Source: Ciborinia camelliae (Eukaryota > Ascomycota > Leotiomycetes > Helotiales > Sclerotiniaceae). Taken from it: 64,000 nucleotides of DNA. The translations under genes and the position numbers were made by a program. The stretch spans positions 691,052 through 755,051 of the forward strand of contig JANPYM010000014.1 in NCBI GenBank assembly GCA_025890175.1. The letters run 5' to 3'. This document shows positions 31,931 to 44,175 of this stretch, one piece after another. Positions within the stretch are counted from its first letter, which is position 1, and each line of letters opens with the position of its first letter. The notes beneath the pieces were generated by a model. The model was not told where the DNA came from and searched no databases. It saw only the letters and a list, made by a program, of their open reading frames with translations.

Positions 31931-34900
31931 CAGTGTTGAAGCAATGGGGCACTGGTGAGTGGTTCACGTAAAATATCGAAAAAGTCCATTCATTTCTGGT
32001 TGAAGGAAAAATGGACGTTGGATTTGGTAAGATTGATCAGGGGAAGTTCTACTCTAAGAATCCCACGGCAATTTTACACGGATGTCATCTTCTGCAATGC
32101 CAAATCCTTCGAGGAAGCATACGAATTCCTTGAGCAACAAACACTTCTTTCTGCGTAAGATTATGGTCGATAAATAATATGCGTGACGCTTATTTGCCAC
32201 CGAGATTTTCGTTTTAGACTTTGTACACCAAGCCGAGAGTGCATTCTCGTTAAATTTGAGCGAGCCGCGAGATGCTTCTGAGGTCCCCCTTTGTTTCGAC
32301 TCTTTAGCGATGTCGATTGGAGCGGGAACGTATGTCAGGACCACACTATCCTCATTAACCATCCAGAAATGTTGATTCCCCCACGCGATAATCTGCACCC
32401 ATTCGTCCTTATCAATGCGCATATCAGAGTATCGGATACATATCTTGGGAGAAAGTAACAGATTTCTAGATGCCCGTTCTGGGTTCTTTGAGTAAAATTT
32501 GGACTTTCTCCTCGAAAATAGCGCCCGTGGCCTCAAAATTGATGATCACGGAAGTCTAGATATACTTTAACGGCAACACAATCACCCCCTATATCATGAA
32601 CCCATGATGGGCTAGACTTTGAAGATTGAAGATACGTTGCAAGTTGTGCTTTCAGGAACAACCATAAGTCATGATTCTATTGAGAAATTCTATGGAGAGT
32701 TCAAATCGAATAGGAGGATCGGGGATTCCGATGGTACTCGTCGACTACGGCGGGTGAACGGCATGATGATGATATATATATATATATATGTAGTATTGGG
32801 AACAGAAACCAATGACACAGCAAATTGATTGATTCTATCTAATAAATTAAAATGGAACGATGCAGAATCATATGAACTTTGTCAGTGAAGGGGTATATCT
32901 GAAGTTGCGCAACGCATGTGACACCACGGCAACGAAATTCGGTTGCGGTCCTTGTGGATATCCAGTGGCTTCTCCAGTCCCCATTCTCTTTCCCATCTCA
33001 TTTCGATTCTACTCAACTCCCTCCCTGTTCTCTACCCCCCTCGCCCTTCTCCCAGAAACTTCAAAACTTCAAATCTCCAATCCAACAAAACATCATCCAA
33101 CCCCAACCCTCCCCCAAAAATAAACCCCAAACTCAATCCCCCAAAATCACCTATCACCTCCAAACTCCCACCCATCTCCAATCACCCACCCATCTAAATA
33201 ATCTTACAATTACCCAAAAAATACTAAAGAAAGATAAGCTGCGCCAAATGGTTTTCGCTTGAAAGTAATTGACCGCTAGAAGAGCAATGGAAAATATAAA
33301 AAGAACTATAAGAACTATAGGGATATAATTGACGACCAGAAGAACAGTGAAAGTTAGAAAAGGACTATAAAGAGGACAAGTAAAAGGATGAGGTAGATGA
33401 AAGGGAAAAGGAAAGGAGAAAGATGAGGAGGAGGAGGGGTGAAGAGGAAGAGGGGGATATTATATCGTTTCCTTCGTAAGTTGAGGAATAGGAATAGGAA
33501 TACAGATACGCACCTGTTGAAAGAGGAGACACATAGATTTTAAAGAACAAACGCGCGGATGTGGCTTGTGGCTTGTGGCTGGGATAGATTCACTCAAGAA
33601 CGTTCCAAAGATCAATATGCTTCAATGTTCGTTCCATTGCTCTTTAACATCATACTGTCTTCTGAAATAAAACAGTCTTCCTGTAAAACCTTCATGTTCA
33701 TTTTGCTGATTTGTCTATATTGGTGATGAATATTTCACTCTGGTTATCAATATTTACTATACCGTTAAACCTAACCTTATCGGTCTCTCACATCAACGAG
33801 AGATTCCCGTAGCATCGGAAAAATTTCCGTCAGTATCTGGATTGCCTTTGAGTAGTGCAAGCTCGAAGTGGTTAAGAAGCAAAAAGGCTATTTTTATGAA
33901 GATGAGATAGCGACTCTTAATCTACCATGGCGGAGATAGTTGTCACGCACAAAGGTGGGAATCATACAAGTGTGTGTACCATAAAGTGACCTGGAATGGT
34001 ATGGTTCAGACGTAAAGAGCGCACGACTCCAACAAAAAGATATCCGTTTTCGTTTAGACCAAAGACTGATCCTCTCCATTGCATTTCTGGAGTTGTACCA
34101 TCAAAGTCCTCATTACATTACCAATGCAAGTGCAGATCAATGTCATCCCTCCACGTCTCAACTACCCCGCATCATCTCAAGACCTACAGTCGTTCTTGCA
34201 GCTCTTAATATCCAGATGATGTGTGAGGGTACGGAAGTCGCCGCCCTCTTAATATCCGTCGGGAAATACCACCCCGAACTTCAATTTACCAGATGATATT
34301 TTCCGTATTACCACATCCTATTCAGTGTTTGATTGGTAGTGATCAATCAATCCTCATCTTTCCATGCATCTTGGCCTTTTTTGGTATGTATATCAAAGTG
34401 ATCAGAGTTCCCAACCGGTAAGATAGCTAGCATTGCTTACTGCCAGCTATCGGCGTAATCAAGCAAGCTCATAGCTTTAAAATATCATTAACAAGTAGGT
34501 TAGCAAAGTTATATTCTCAGAAGTCGTAGTTTATCAACAAAATAAAATATAATTTTATTAATTTTGAAATAGTTTTCAACATATTTCAATGAATTTAAAA
34601 TATATCGTGGTTCTTTTTAGAACACTGGGGCTTAGATGTACAAGAATTTATCAAATTGAGAAAAATTGAAAAAGAATACAAAAAATAAAAAGACTTGTTT
34701 TTCTTCTTTCTTTTGAGTTATACTCATCATTTTACTATTAAACAATCACATATCAACTATTTAGCTGCTCGTAGTTAGCCTAAGGTAGTAGTAAACGGTA
34801 TCGATGAGATACGATCAGAAAGTCAGCTGGAAACTGAGAGTAAGCTGACAACGTGCTTTCTGGTTGGCTGCTTGGCCACTTTAAAATTAATGATGTGCAT

Positions 34901-35059
34901 CGGAACCCAGGAAGTACAGCTCCTCCAGAGAAAGAAGAAAAGAAAACAGTTATAAGATACCTTAATAGCTCTATATTTCCTTTTGTCGTGACCATAACTT
35001 GCGATTCTCATTCAAGATTCCCCCAAAACCATTCATTGATTGGACGTTGATTAACGACA
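31931..35059. other. 3.1-kb gene-free, repeat-derived and A+T-rich DNA
   Basis: No supported gene. A minus frame at 32536-32054 (160 codons) looks partly protein-like but has no known motif and adjoins the gypsy relic. A TATATATATATA tract lies at 32775-32790 and a C/A-rich low-complexity block at 33000-33230. A strongly A+T-rich block at 34490-34745 is typical of RIP-mutated DNA. The last 250 bases include the carboxylesterase promoter. Confidence 0.4.
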
Positions 35060-37360
35060 ATGTTACTCTCTCATCTGGTCCTACTCCTTTCAGCGACACG
35101 TGCATCATGCTCGGCAGCGGAAGGCCAAAGATCAAGTGTGGCCGCACCACAAAGTCGTAATGCTTCATCTCTGCTCGTCGATCTCGGATACAATATTTAT
35201 CAGGGATACTACAATACGACGTCCCAACTGAACATCTTCAAAGGGTAGGTCGTGCGTTTCAAATTGGCGGGGTTTTCAAAAGCTGGAATCTTACACATGT
35301 AGAATTCGATATGCAGCACCACCGGTGGGAACCCTACGTTGGCAAAAACCGCAACCACCGGTTGAGAATAGGACCGTGACGATCCAAGCAACAGCGTATC
35401 CTCCACACTGCCCCCAGAGTTACTATGCTCCCATGTAAGCATTCGTCACATGTTTCTGATCTTATAGTATACCACTCTAACAGATCTAGGCCCGCAAACT
35501 TTAACTTCACGAAATCGGGTCTTGGAAATGAAGACTGTTTATTTTTAAGCGTGTGGGCCGCACCAAATGCCAAAAACCTCCCGGTTATGATTTGGATCCG
35601 TATGTTCACGTCCATTTTCTATATCTCCCATTCCTAGCTAGGAGCACTACCTAACTCTTTACAGATGGTGGAGGTTACGGCGCTGGCGCTGGTAACAATG
35701 ACTTCTCGGAACTAGCCAATACCAATTCCAACGCCTTCATTATAGTAGCCATCGTATGCTCAATCGTCCTTTGATCTTCAGACCCAACTCTGTTCTCCAA
35801 TCTCCAACCCGACATGATATCCCCTCACATGCAGTGCTCTTTTTACTTCCCAATACAGTTTTCACTCCCGATTTTCCTCATTTCCCTCCAAAATCCTTCT
35901 TAGACGGGCAAATGACTAACTCCCCCTCTTGCAGCAATACCGTCTGGGGGCCTTCGGGTTCCTCTCCTCATCCGAACTCGTGAGCGCGGGCGGAGTACCC
36001 AACGCCGCGCTCTACGATATGAATTTCTCATTCCAATGGGTTCAACAGCACATTTCCAAGTTTGGGGGCGACCCCTCTCGGGTGACGATTGCGGGGGAAT
36101 CTGCAGGCGGAGGCTCGGTCATGTTGCAGAGTATGGCTTATGGAGGGAGTCTCGGGACGAGTTTGTTCCGCAACAGCATTGTGGCGAGTCCGTATTTGCC
36201 CATGCAGTATGATTACGATGGGCTGAAACCCGAGGAGAGTTATGGGAAATTGGTGGATGCGGTGGGGTGTGGGACTCGAGGGGGGAATGGGAGTTCGTTT
36301 GATTGCTTGGTGGGCACGGATTCCTTTGCGTTGCAGAATGCTAGTGCGTATGTTTCGGCAAGTGGGAATTATGGCCAGTGGGCCTTCTTACCCGTCACGG
36401 ATGGGAAATTCTTGACCAAGAGACCCTCGGAGCAATTGTTGGCTGGCGAGGTTAATGGAGTGAGAATCTTATCTGGTGTACGTCTCGGCTCGTCTCATAT
36501 ACTCTCGAACCCCAATCCCCAAGAATCTCAACAGCTAATCGAATGATGACCAGCACAACGCCAACGAAGGACCCGGCTTCGTCCCACAAGATATAAACAC
36601 AACCGCCGCCTTCACAACCTTCACACAATCACTCTTTCCCCAAATGAGCAATACCACGCTCTCCCATCTCTACCAAACCTACGCCATCCCCCCCACGACT
36701 CCGGGACCCCTCTTCGCAAGCGCCGGCAACCACGGACCCACGGCTCTCAACCAATCCGTCTTCGGCATCGGCCCCCAACAACAGGCCAATAATCTCTACG
36801 CCGAGACGACATTCGTGTGTCCTTCCTACTGGATGGCATCTGCGTTTGCGCAGAGCTGGAAATATGAATTTAGCGTTCCGCCCGCGCAACACGGCGGCGA
36901 TTTGAATGCTTATTATGCGGCGAATCGTACGTTTCTCGGGTATGGGACGCTGTCGCCGGGGTTTCGGACGGCGGTCCAGATGATTTGGGGACGGTTTATC
37001 GTGTATGATGATCCGACGTTGCCGGGGGATGTTATTGCTTCGATTGTTCATCTGGGAAATGGTAGTCATCTTACGCAAAAGGGAGATGAGATATGGGCTG
37101 CTGGGACGGGAGTGTGGCCTCGGTGGTCGGCACATGGATACGCGGAAGAGAGGTATCGGATGCTGAAACTTAATATGACGGGAGGAGCTGAGACGACGAT
37201 TGTGTGGACGGGTGCGGATGGGTCGACGGTGGATGTTAAGGAAAATACGGGGGTGGACGTTACGGCGGATTGGGATGTTGTTGATGCTTGGGATTGGGAG
37301 GGGGGAAGGGGGAAGCGATGTGAGTTTTGGGCGGGTGTGGGGAGTGAGGTGCCGGAATGA
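35060..37360 (+). CDS. secreted type-B carboxylesterase
   Basis: Six exons: 35060-35244, 35303-35434, 35484-35599, 35665-35753, 35935-36477 and 36554-37360. The protein is 623 residues and all joints are in frame. A signal peptide (MLLSHLVLLLSATRASCSA) leads an alpha/beta-hydrolase of the carboxylesterase/cholinesterase family. Motifs are GIRYAAPPVGTLRW, NEDCLFLSVW, HGGGYGAGAG (oxyanion hole), QYRLGAFGFLSS and the nucleophile elbow AGESAGGGSV with Ser230. A glutamate in the HNANEGPG region after the fifth intron and a late histidine (SAHGYAEERY is a candidate) would complete the triad. It should hydrolyse carboxylic esters outside the cell, but the natural substrate is unknown. Exons 5-6 are more G+C-rich than the flanks. 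The 181-base fourth internal intron is the longest. Confidence 0.9.
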
Positions 37361-38599
37361 ATCGTGGGGATGGGATGTAGGGTGGAGAGAAGGGGGGGGG
37401 GGGAGGCGGTGGGGTTGGATGGGATTATATCTAACCTTACCTACCCTTACCTACCTACCTACCTATCTACCTACCTACCTTACCTAGGTACCTTTACATA
37501 TAACTAGGTATTCCCTCCCAGCTCTTCAAACGCATACTACCTAGATTCTCATCCAAATACATCCAAATACATACATACCTACCTACCTATATATTCCAAC
37601 CCCCCTCTGTGCTTCCCTCCTTCCCTCCTTCCCTCCTTCCATTCCATTTTTTCCTCTCTGAATTTTCCTCTCTGTATTTTCCAAATCCAGCTTCCTGAAA
37701 ATTTACATACCTATGTAGGTTACCTAACTTAGGTAGATTTACTAATGCCTGGGGATTAATGATAATGATGATGATGATGATGATGTCGGATTGTTTGGGG
37801 TTGATTTTTTTTTTTTTTTTTTTTTGATATTTGGTTGTGGATGGATGGGTAGATGGATGGATGTAGATACTGTAATTAGATGTTTGAGGAAGGGTATGTC
37901 TCATCTATATATCGAATAATAACAATAACAATAACAATAATCCATATACATACATCCAACAAGCATTACATCCCAAAGATAAAAAATAAAAAAACCCCCT
38001 AAAAACGAAAACAAATTAATACCTATAAAATGAAGGATCTGAAGCGATTCCCGAGGTTGCGAACCTTATCATCGATATCCTCCTCCATTCCATTCATTCT
38101 CATAATCAATCATAATCAATTAACCAATCAATGCTCGCTCCTCATCCTTGCCGATGTGGAATCCCGCGCGATAAGATAGCGTCATCGACTTCCTTCAATT
38201 CATCATCGAGAAAATTAAATTGTTTGTTTATATTTCCTGCGCTGTATTCATTCACCCCACTCACTAGGTAGGTGGAGGTAGGTTAGGGAGGGAGATATTT
38301 CTTCATTTTATTTGATTTTATGACTATTTTATTTGAAGAAAAACAATAAAACATATTCTTTTTGATTGATTGATTGATAGATTTTATTCCTTCACATCAC
38401 ATCACTTATCCTCTTCTTTTCTTCTCTCTACCTTTCTCTCTTTCTTCATAAGGAACAAGTAACAAGTAACAATTCCCACCAATCTCGCACCAACTTTCCA
38501 TCATCCCCGAGCTCTCTACAAGAATATATATTTCTCGACATTAACCTCAATCTCGACCTCAATCTCAATCTCAATCTCAAGCATATAAACACAGCGAAT
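37361..38599. other. microsatellite-rich region upstream of CAF16
   Basis: No gene seen. It holds runs of TACCTACC (37437-37500 and 37574-37590), CCTTCCCTCC (37614-37640), GATGAT (37763-37785), a 23-T run (37807-37829), AACAATAAC (37920-37940) and CAATCTCAATCTCAA (38550-38580). The last one lies immediately before the start codon in the 5' leader. Confidence 0.5.
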
Positions 38600-39585
38600 A
38601 TGCCGAATTCAGTCGACGATCAGACGGCGGCCCCGTCAATCGAAGTCAAGAATCTGACGTATAAGTTCCCGGATTCGTCTTTGGGTCTGGTGGATATTAC
38701 GTTGAGTTTGCCGCCCAGTTCGAGAACTTTGTAGGTTTTTTTGAGTTTTCTTGGATGGGATGATGGGGATGATGTGGGATGGGATGGCAGATGGATATTC
38801 TTTTCTCTATCCCCATCGCACATCCCCTCAACTTTCACACCAAATAACTAACCTCCCCTCTCCACAGACTAATCGGAGCCAACGGCGCCGGCAAAACCAC
38901 CCTCCTCCGCCTCCTCTCCGGCAAACGACTCGCACCCACCTCCACAATCTCGATCTCGGGTCTCGACCCCTTCAAAGACTCTCTCGTGGGGGTGACCTAT
39001 CTGGGCCTAGAATGGGTACTCAACCCCATCGTACGAACCGACATCGGGGTACGCGAGCTGCTCGCCTCGGTGGGCGGAACGCACTATCCGCAGCGACGCG
39101 ACGAGCTAGTGGGCGTCCTGGACATCGATCTCGAGTGGCGCATGCACCAAGTCTCGGACGGGGAGCGCCGCCGCGTGCAGCTAGCCATGGGACTGATCCG
39201 ACCGTGGCGCATCCTGCTGCTCGATGAAATCACAGTCGATCTCGATCTGCTCTCGCGCAAACGGTTTTTGGATTTCCTGAAGGAGGAGACGGAGAAGAGA
39301 CGCTGTACGATTGTCTACGCGACGCATATTTTGGATAATTTGGCGGGCTGGCCGACGGATCTCGTTCATATGAGTTTGGGGCGCGTGAAGGAGTGGGGCA
39401 ATATCGAGAGCTTTGAGTCGCAGATGCAGGCGGATGCGAATGGGAATTCGAGGTTGGGTGAGTTGGTGCTGAAGTGGTTGGGCGAGGATTTGAGGGAGAG
39501 GGGCCCGAGGAATAAACAGGGGAGTGCGGGGACTAGTTACTTGGTCGCGGGTGTGGGGGGGTATGGTAGTGAGAAGAAGGTTTAG
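38600..39585 (+). CDS. CAF16: Caf16-like soluble ABC ATPase
   Basis: Exons 38600-38730 and 38868-39585 (137-base intron), 282 residues against 289 in yeast Caf16. It is a single nucleotide-binding domain without membrane segments. Walker A is GANGAGKTT (Lys53), split from its first strand by the intron. The signature is VSDGERRRVQLAMGL, Walker B is ILLLDEITVDLD and the switch histidine is in YATHIL. The signature with DGE in place of GGQ and the 'DEITVDLDL' D-loop are typical of the Caf16/I-type group. Yeast Caf16 associates with the CCR4-NOT complex and is thought to act in transcription control; that link is knowledge of the family, not read here. The gene is intact and converges on ELP2. 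Confidence 0.9.
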
Positions 39586-40531
39586 AGGGATGGGAGTGGG
39601 GAGCGGGGAGCGGGGAATTGGGTGGCATGGTTGATTGATGGGCGTAGATGCATAGATGGATACCTACATATATCTTGTTCTTTTCGACACCATTGCATTT
39701 GAATTCACATTTACATTACATGATAGAAATACCTAAACACATACGCATACATCCCGAGTTCTACATACCTATCTATATCTGGAACTAAATGACGCAGCCA
39801 GCACTCAACATGGACATGAACATGAAGGAGGAAAGCAGGAGTAGATCGAATGGAAGGAGATTGAGACTTTGAAGTTTTATAATATTATTTCATTTCATCT
39901 GTTCAAAAAACGGATCTTGTTTTGTTTTGTATGGATGGATGGAGGGAGGGATGGATGGATGGATGGATGAATGGATGGATGGATGGATGGATGGATGGAT
40001 GTATATATGTTTTTATTCTTAGAGAAAGAGAGAGAGAGTGTGTGTATGTGTGTGTGTGAGAGAGAGTGGGTGTGAAAGAGAGAGAGTGTGTGTGTATGTG
40101 TGTGAGAGAGAGAGAGAGAGTGTGTGTGTATGTGTATTGACGCCTTGAATTTATGTGTATATGTATGTAGATAGGTAGGTAGGTATGTATATATGTATGG
40201 GTGAGTGACATAGCAGCGCGACGTTCAACCAAAACCATAAAGCATAAAAAAGAAAGAAATAAAGTATAAAGTATCATAGTACTTTATCTTATTATATCAT
40301 AGTATGGCATAGCATACCAACCCCCATACATAGTATAGCATACCCCCTCGAATACCCCCTCTAACATCCATACCATACATACCCCCTCCCTCTAACATCC
40401 ATACCCCCTCTAACATCCATTCAACATCCATCCATCCATACCCCCTCGAACATCCATACCCCCTCGAACATCCATACCCCCTCTAACATCCATACCCCCT
40501 CTAACATCATTCAACATCATTCAACATCCAT
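39586..40531. repeat. simple-repeat-rich region between convergent CAF16 and ELP2
   Basis: It contains an ATGG array (39930-40000), GA/GT dinucleotide and mixed GAGAGTGTGT tracts (40020-40135), GTAGGTAG (40165-40185) and repeats of CATACCCCCTCTAACATC (40330-40510). The open frames here, which read HTYIHTYLP and [10 protein letters not shown], are repeat shadows. Confidence 0.7.
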
Positions 40532-43500
40532 TCAACATACCGAAACCGAAACCGAATAAATCCTCAACGAACTATCTTCGCTCGCGATCGCGAGTTGCAT
40601 ATCCATTGGGATTTCCGTGTCTGTGTCTGTGTCTATAATCGTGTCTGTAATCTTGTCTGTAATCGTTTTTGTGTCTGTGAGAGAAGATGAGGATGTGATT
40701 GGTGGTGAGGATGCAGATGCAGATGCAGATGCAGATGAAGATGAAGAAGGTTTCCAGGCGATTTGCGTGATGGCTTTGCTGGGGTATTTGTGGTTGTAAA
40801 GGTTTTTATCGGGGGTTTTATCGGGACTGTGGGGGGTTAGTGGTTGGTTGGTTAGTGGGTGGTTAGGGTTATGTTTTTGGAGATTGTTGGGGATTGGGTT
40901 GGAGATTGGGTTGGAGATTTTTCTGGTGTTGGCGGGTGGGTTTGGGTGGGTATTTGGGGTTTGGGTGGTTTTTGTGGTTTTTAGGGGAGATGGGAGATGG
41001 GAAGATAGAAATACAAGAAACTTACTTCATCTGATCAAACGATACCTCATTTACAGTGACTGTCACAGCACCATCACTTTCTCCGCCAAAACCAACAGTA
41101 ACCAAAACCCGATAAATCATAAACGCCCCCGTTTCGGTGCCGATGGCTAGGTACATGGAGTTGGAGTTGGAGTTGGAGGTGGAGTTGGAGGTGGAGTTGG
41201 GGATAACCCGATCGAGGAAATCGAGCGCGGTTATGGGGTGGTGGTGGGGATTGTTGAGATATGTTGGAAGGTTGGTGTGGGGGTTGAGGGATTTGAGGTT
41301 GAGGTTGAGGTTGAGGTTGAGACCCAGATTTTTACTTGTTTGTCTCGGCCGGCGGTGGCGAATATGCGTGTTGGGGAGGGGGTGGGGGTGGTTGTGGAAG
41401 AGGGGGCTGCGGAGGAAGATGAAGTAAAAGTAGGTGCCCACGCCGCATCAAGAATCATCCTCGAATGACCCTTCGGATTCGCCTCCGCCAAAGTAAAGCT
41501 CATCCGATCCTTCGCATCGCGTTGAAAAACCGCCCATTGACGATCTCGTCCTACGGATAATAAATATTGATCATCATCTGAAAAGCGCAGACGCGCAATC
41601 GTGAGGGAGTGAGCGGTCAGTGGCGGTTTCACCTCGTGCCAATCTTTCGTCTCGAAGAGTCGAATCACGGCATGGTCGATGGAACTCGCTTTGCAAGCGG
41701 TGGCGATGAGAGTCCCGTCGTGCGAGGTGGCCAAGGCGGAAATTTCATAGCCGTGACCGTAGAGCTTCTCGGTTTCGGGAAAGAGCGTGTGGCGGGAGAG
41801 ATGGTCTTCGAGAGGGGGGGATGAGAGGGAGAGCGTCGATTTGTAGACGATGGAGGCGGGATCGATGGCGTCGCGATCTTGGTGGTGATGGGGCGCTTTT
41901 TCTTCCGGGGTGGCGTCGTCAGCTATCGCTTCGATGGCTTTGTTGGAGAGTCCCAAGACGGGCATGTTGGCTGCGTCGGGCATGTTTTCCATCTCGCCGA
42001 CTTGGTCACTGCCAATCCCACACAAGTTGTGGAGAAGGCTGGCCACGGCTCGGGGCTCGTTAAACACGCGCAATAATTTCTCGTCGGCTCCGGAGACAAA
42101 TTGCGTTTCCCCGAGCGAATCAATACAGTTTAAATCATAGCCATGAATCTGGGGTCGGGCCATCTCATGCCAACTGAACTTTGCATTTCCATTTGCATCA
42201 TCTCTCTTCCACGGGGCGTGCAACCGAGTCGTCTGATCCGTGCTAGTCGACAACAAGTAACTCCCATCCTTCGACCAGGCGATGCCCATGACGGGTTTCA
42301 CATGGCCGGTGACGGCGGTGGATTGGGCCCAGCGATCCGAAGCGGCGTCGTGATTCCAGAGGCGCCAACTCCCCGTTCGACCGAGACACACGACGGTTGA
42401 GCCGGCGGGCGACCAGAGACCGGTCCAGAAACCTCCCGTGCTACCGGTGGCGGTCGTGGATCCTTTTTCCGCGCTGATCTCCCCGAGTCGTGCGACCGTG
42501 ACCCAGACGCCCGTGTGCGTATCGGGTTCCCAGATGGCGAGGGAATTATCCGCTGAGGCCGAGAGGAGTTGCGGTTTGCCGTTGCCGCTTAGGCTGGCGT
42601 CCAGCCAGCGCGTGCTGTAGATCCAATCTTCGTGTCCGAGGAGCAGCGCTTCGAAGGTGGCGGAGAAATCTAACTCTTGGGCTTGGAATCGATGGGCTTT
42701 GTTCGATAGTGATTTTCCCGGCATGAATGCACCGAATGTTGGGTCGGCGGCGGTGGCGGCGGCGGGTAATTCTTTGCCTTGATGGATTCTCCATAGTCGA
42801 ATATATTTATCCTGACTGGCTGACGAGAGAAGTAAATCACTCGTTGCGCTATCGTTCTCCTTGGTGAATTCTAATGATCGGATCCATCCTTCGTGTCCAG
42901 ATAATGTCGCCTTGTATTTAAATTCCGATCCCTCTTGAGCATCGAGCACGTGAAGCTGAATGATATCTTTTGTTCCGCCAACGGCAAGAACCAGAGAATC
43001 GGAAGCGCCAGTTAATGGACTCAAGGCTAATGCCAGCGGGAATAATCTCGGAGTGATCGTGATAGATTGCTGCAAACTTGCAACGTTGTTATCATCGAGC
43101 TTCCAAATCTTGACGATTGCATCAGCCGAGCCAGTCGCAAAGATGTTGGAACCTTTGGTGACCGCTATGCAATTGATGGTGCTCTCATGATCGGTAATGG
43201 TCTGGATGCAAGTATAGCTCTTGGATACTTCATCCAGTTTCCAAATCCTGACCGTCTTATCCACAGATCCACTGAGTATAAGACCATGTGATTGAGGCAT
43301 GAATTTCACCACATTTACGGTATCCGTATGGCCACCGAGAAGTTCCCAAACTCCTCTGGAAGCTTCATTCTAAACGGTCGTCAGCATCTTTCTTCTCTGG
43401 TTACTCATCGCCCCCTCCACAAAAAAGCTGCTTATTTCCATGACTCAAAGGTTTCATCACAGATCTTGAAAACTTACTCCGGGGTACCATAATGCAATAT

Positions 43501-43603
43501 TTCGATCGGTTCCATAAGCTAGGAGTCCCGACTCATCCCAATCGGCCGCAGAAGGGTGTCTGTTGGCACCTGCTGCGAGATACTCTGGGGCAATTTTATT
43601 CAT
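40532..43603 (-). CDS. ELP2: Elongator complex subunit 2 (WD40), with apparent 1-base frameshift
   Basis: Exons 43603-43478, 43369-41026 and 40826-40532. The start MNKIAPEYLAAGANRHPSAA and core blocks GLLAYGTDRNIALWYP, SGSVDKTVRIWKL, LLLGHEDWIYSTRW, PPLEDHLSRHTLFPETEKLY and YGHGYEIS identify Elp2. The last exon (KAITQIAWKP...QLAIASEDSSLRIYSV) matches the family C-terminus. Exon 2 reads through TAGRDKQVKIW, then meets TAA at 41233-41231. The next family block, ITALDFLDRVI, lies in another frame, and one extra base in the CCCC tract at 41234-41237 would join them. It would also make the phase at the next intron correct. No AG acceptor exists between the blocks, so splicing does not explain it. 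Elp2 is the double-propeller scaffold of Elongator, which makes wobble-uridine mcm5/ncm5 in tRNA. Short in-frame repeats expand its Ser/Thr/Asn loops. Confidence 0.88.
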
Positions 43604-44175
43604 CTTGATTCATCCAAGTGCGCACGAAGGAAAATGATTTATTTTGATCGTAAAAATAATCGGAGCATGTCCAGATACGTCGACGAGACGATTTAAAATG
43701 GCAAGGGCAAGTCCGTGGTGATTTGAATGGTTGCTGCAGGTGTGTTATGGAGATTTGTTAGTGTCGTGAAAAATTGTTTTTCACCCATTTTTGCAAGAAC
43801 TTTTGGTTGGAGTCATTATCACCATGGTGAGTTTTGAAAATTGAATGAAAAATGCAATTCTCGTCGGAAGTCTTTGATATTAATATGAAATCGAGCGTTA
43901 AATTTACAAGAACTTTTACGCATCTTTTATTGGAGAGGATCCCGGATTTTTACTATTCTTTTGATTCTTTTTATCGCCATAATTGATTCTCACAAAGAAC
44001 AAACGCCGCTGCCCGAAGTGCAGGTGTATAAATAAGCGAGGCTGTGGGACAGCATCATTCATTTCTCTATAGTGGCAGTCTCTATCTAAACTTTCCTGAT
44101 CTGATCACCACCATCTCAATACCTAGGTTCCTATATCAAAATCCAATTTTGGAACCACCTCCAAAATACTTCAAC
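43604..44175. promoter_or_regulatory. bidirectional promoter region between ELP2 and URM1
   Basis: 572 bases separate the two start codons and must hold both promoters. Visible features are an A+T-rich centre (43780-43900), TATAAATAAG at 44027-44036 on the URM1 side and TACCTAGGTTCC at 44121-44132. No specific factor site is claimed. Confidence 0.55.

Noticed and set aside
32860..33262. Three overlapping plus frames of 84-114 codons
   Set aside because: C/A-rich low-complexity DNA with Pro/Ser/Gln translation in every frame.
39903..40277. 124-codon minus frame with HTYIHTYLP and [10 protein letters not shown] repeats
   Set aside because: Shadow of ATGG and GT/GA simple repeats between convergent genes.
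41609..43291. Several plus-strand frames of 60-85 codons
   Set aside because: Antisense shadows of the Elp2 exon, which is G+C-rich here.
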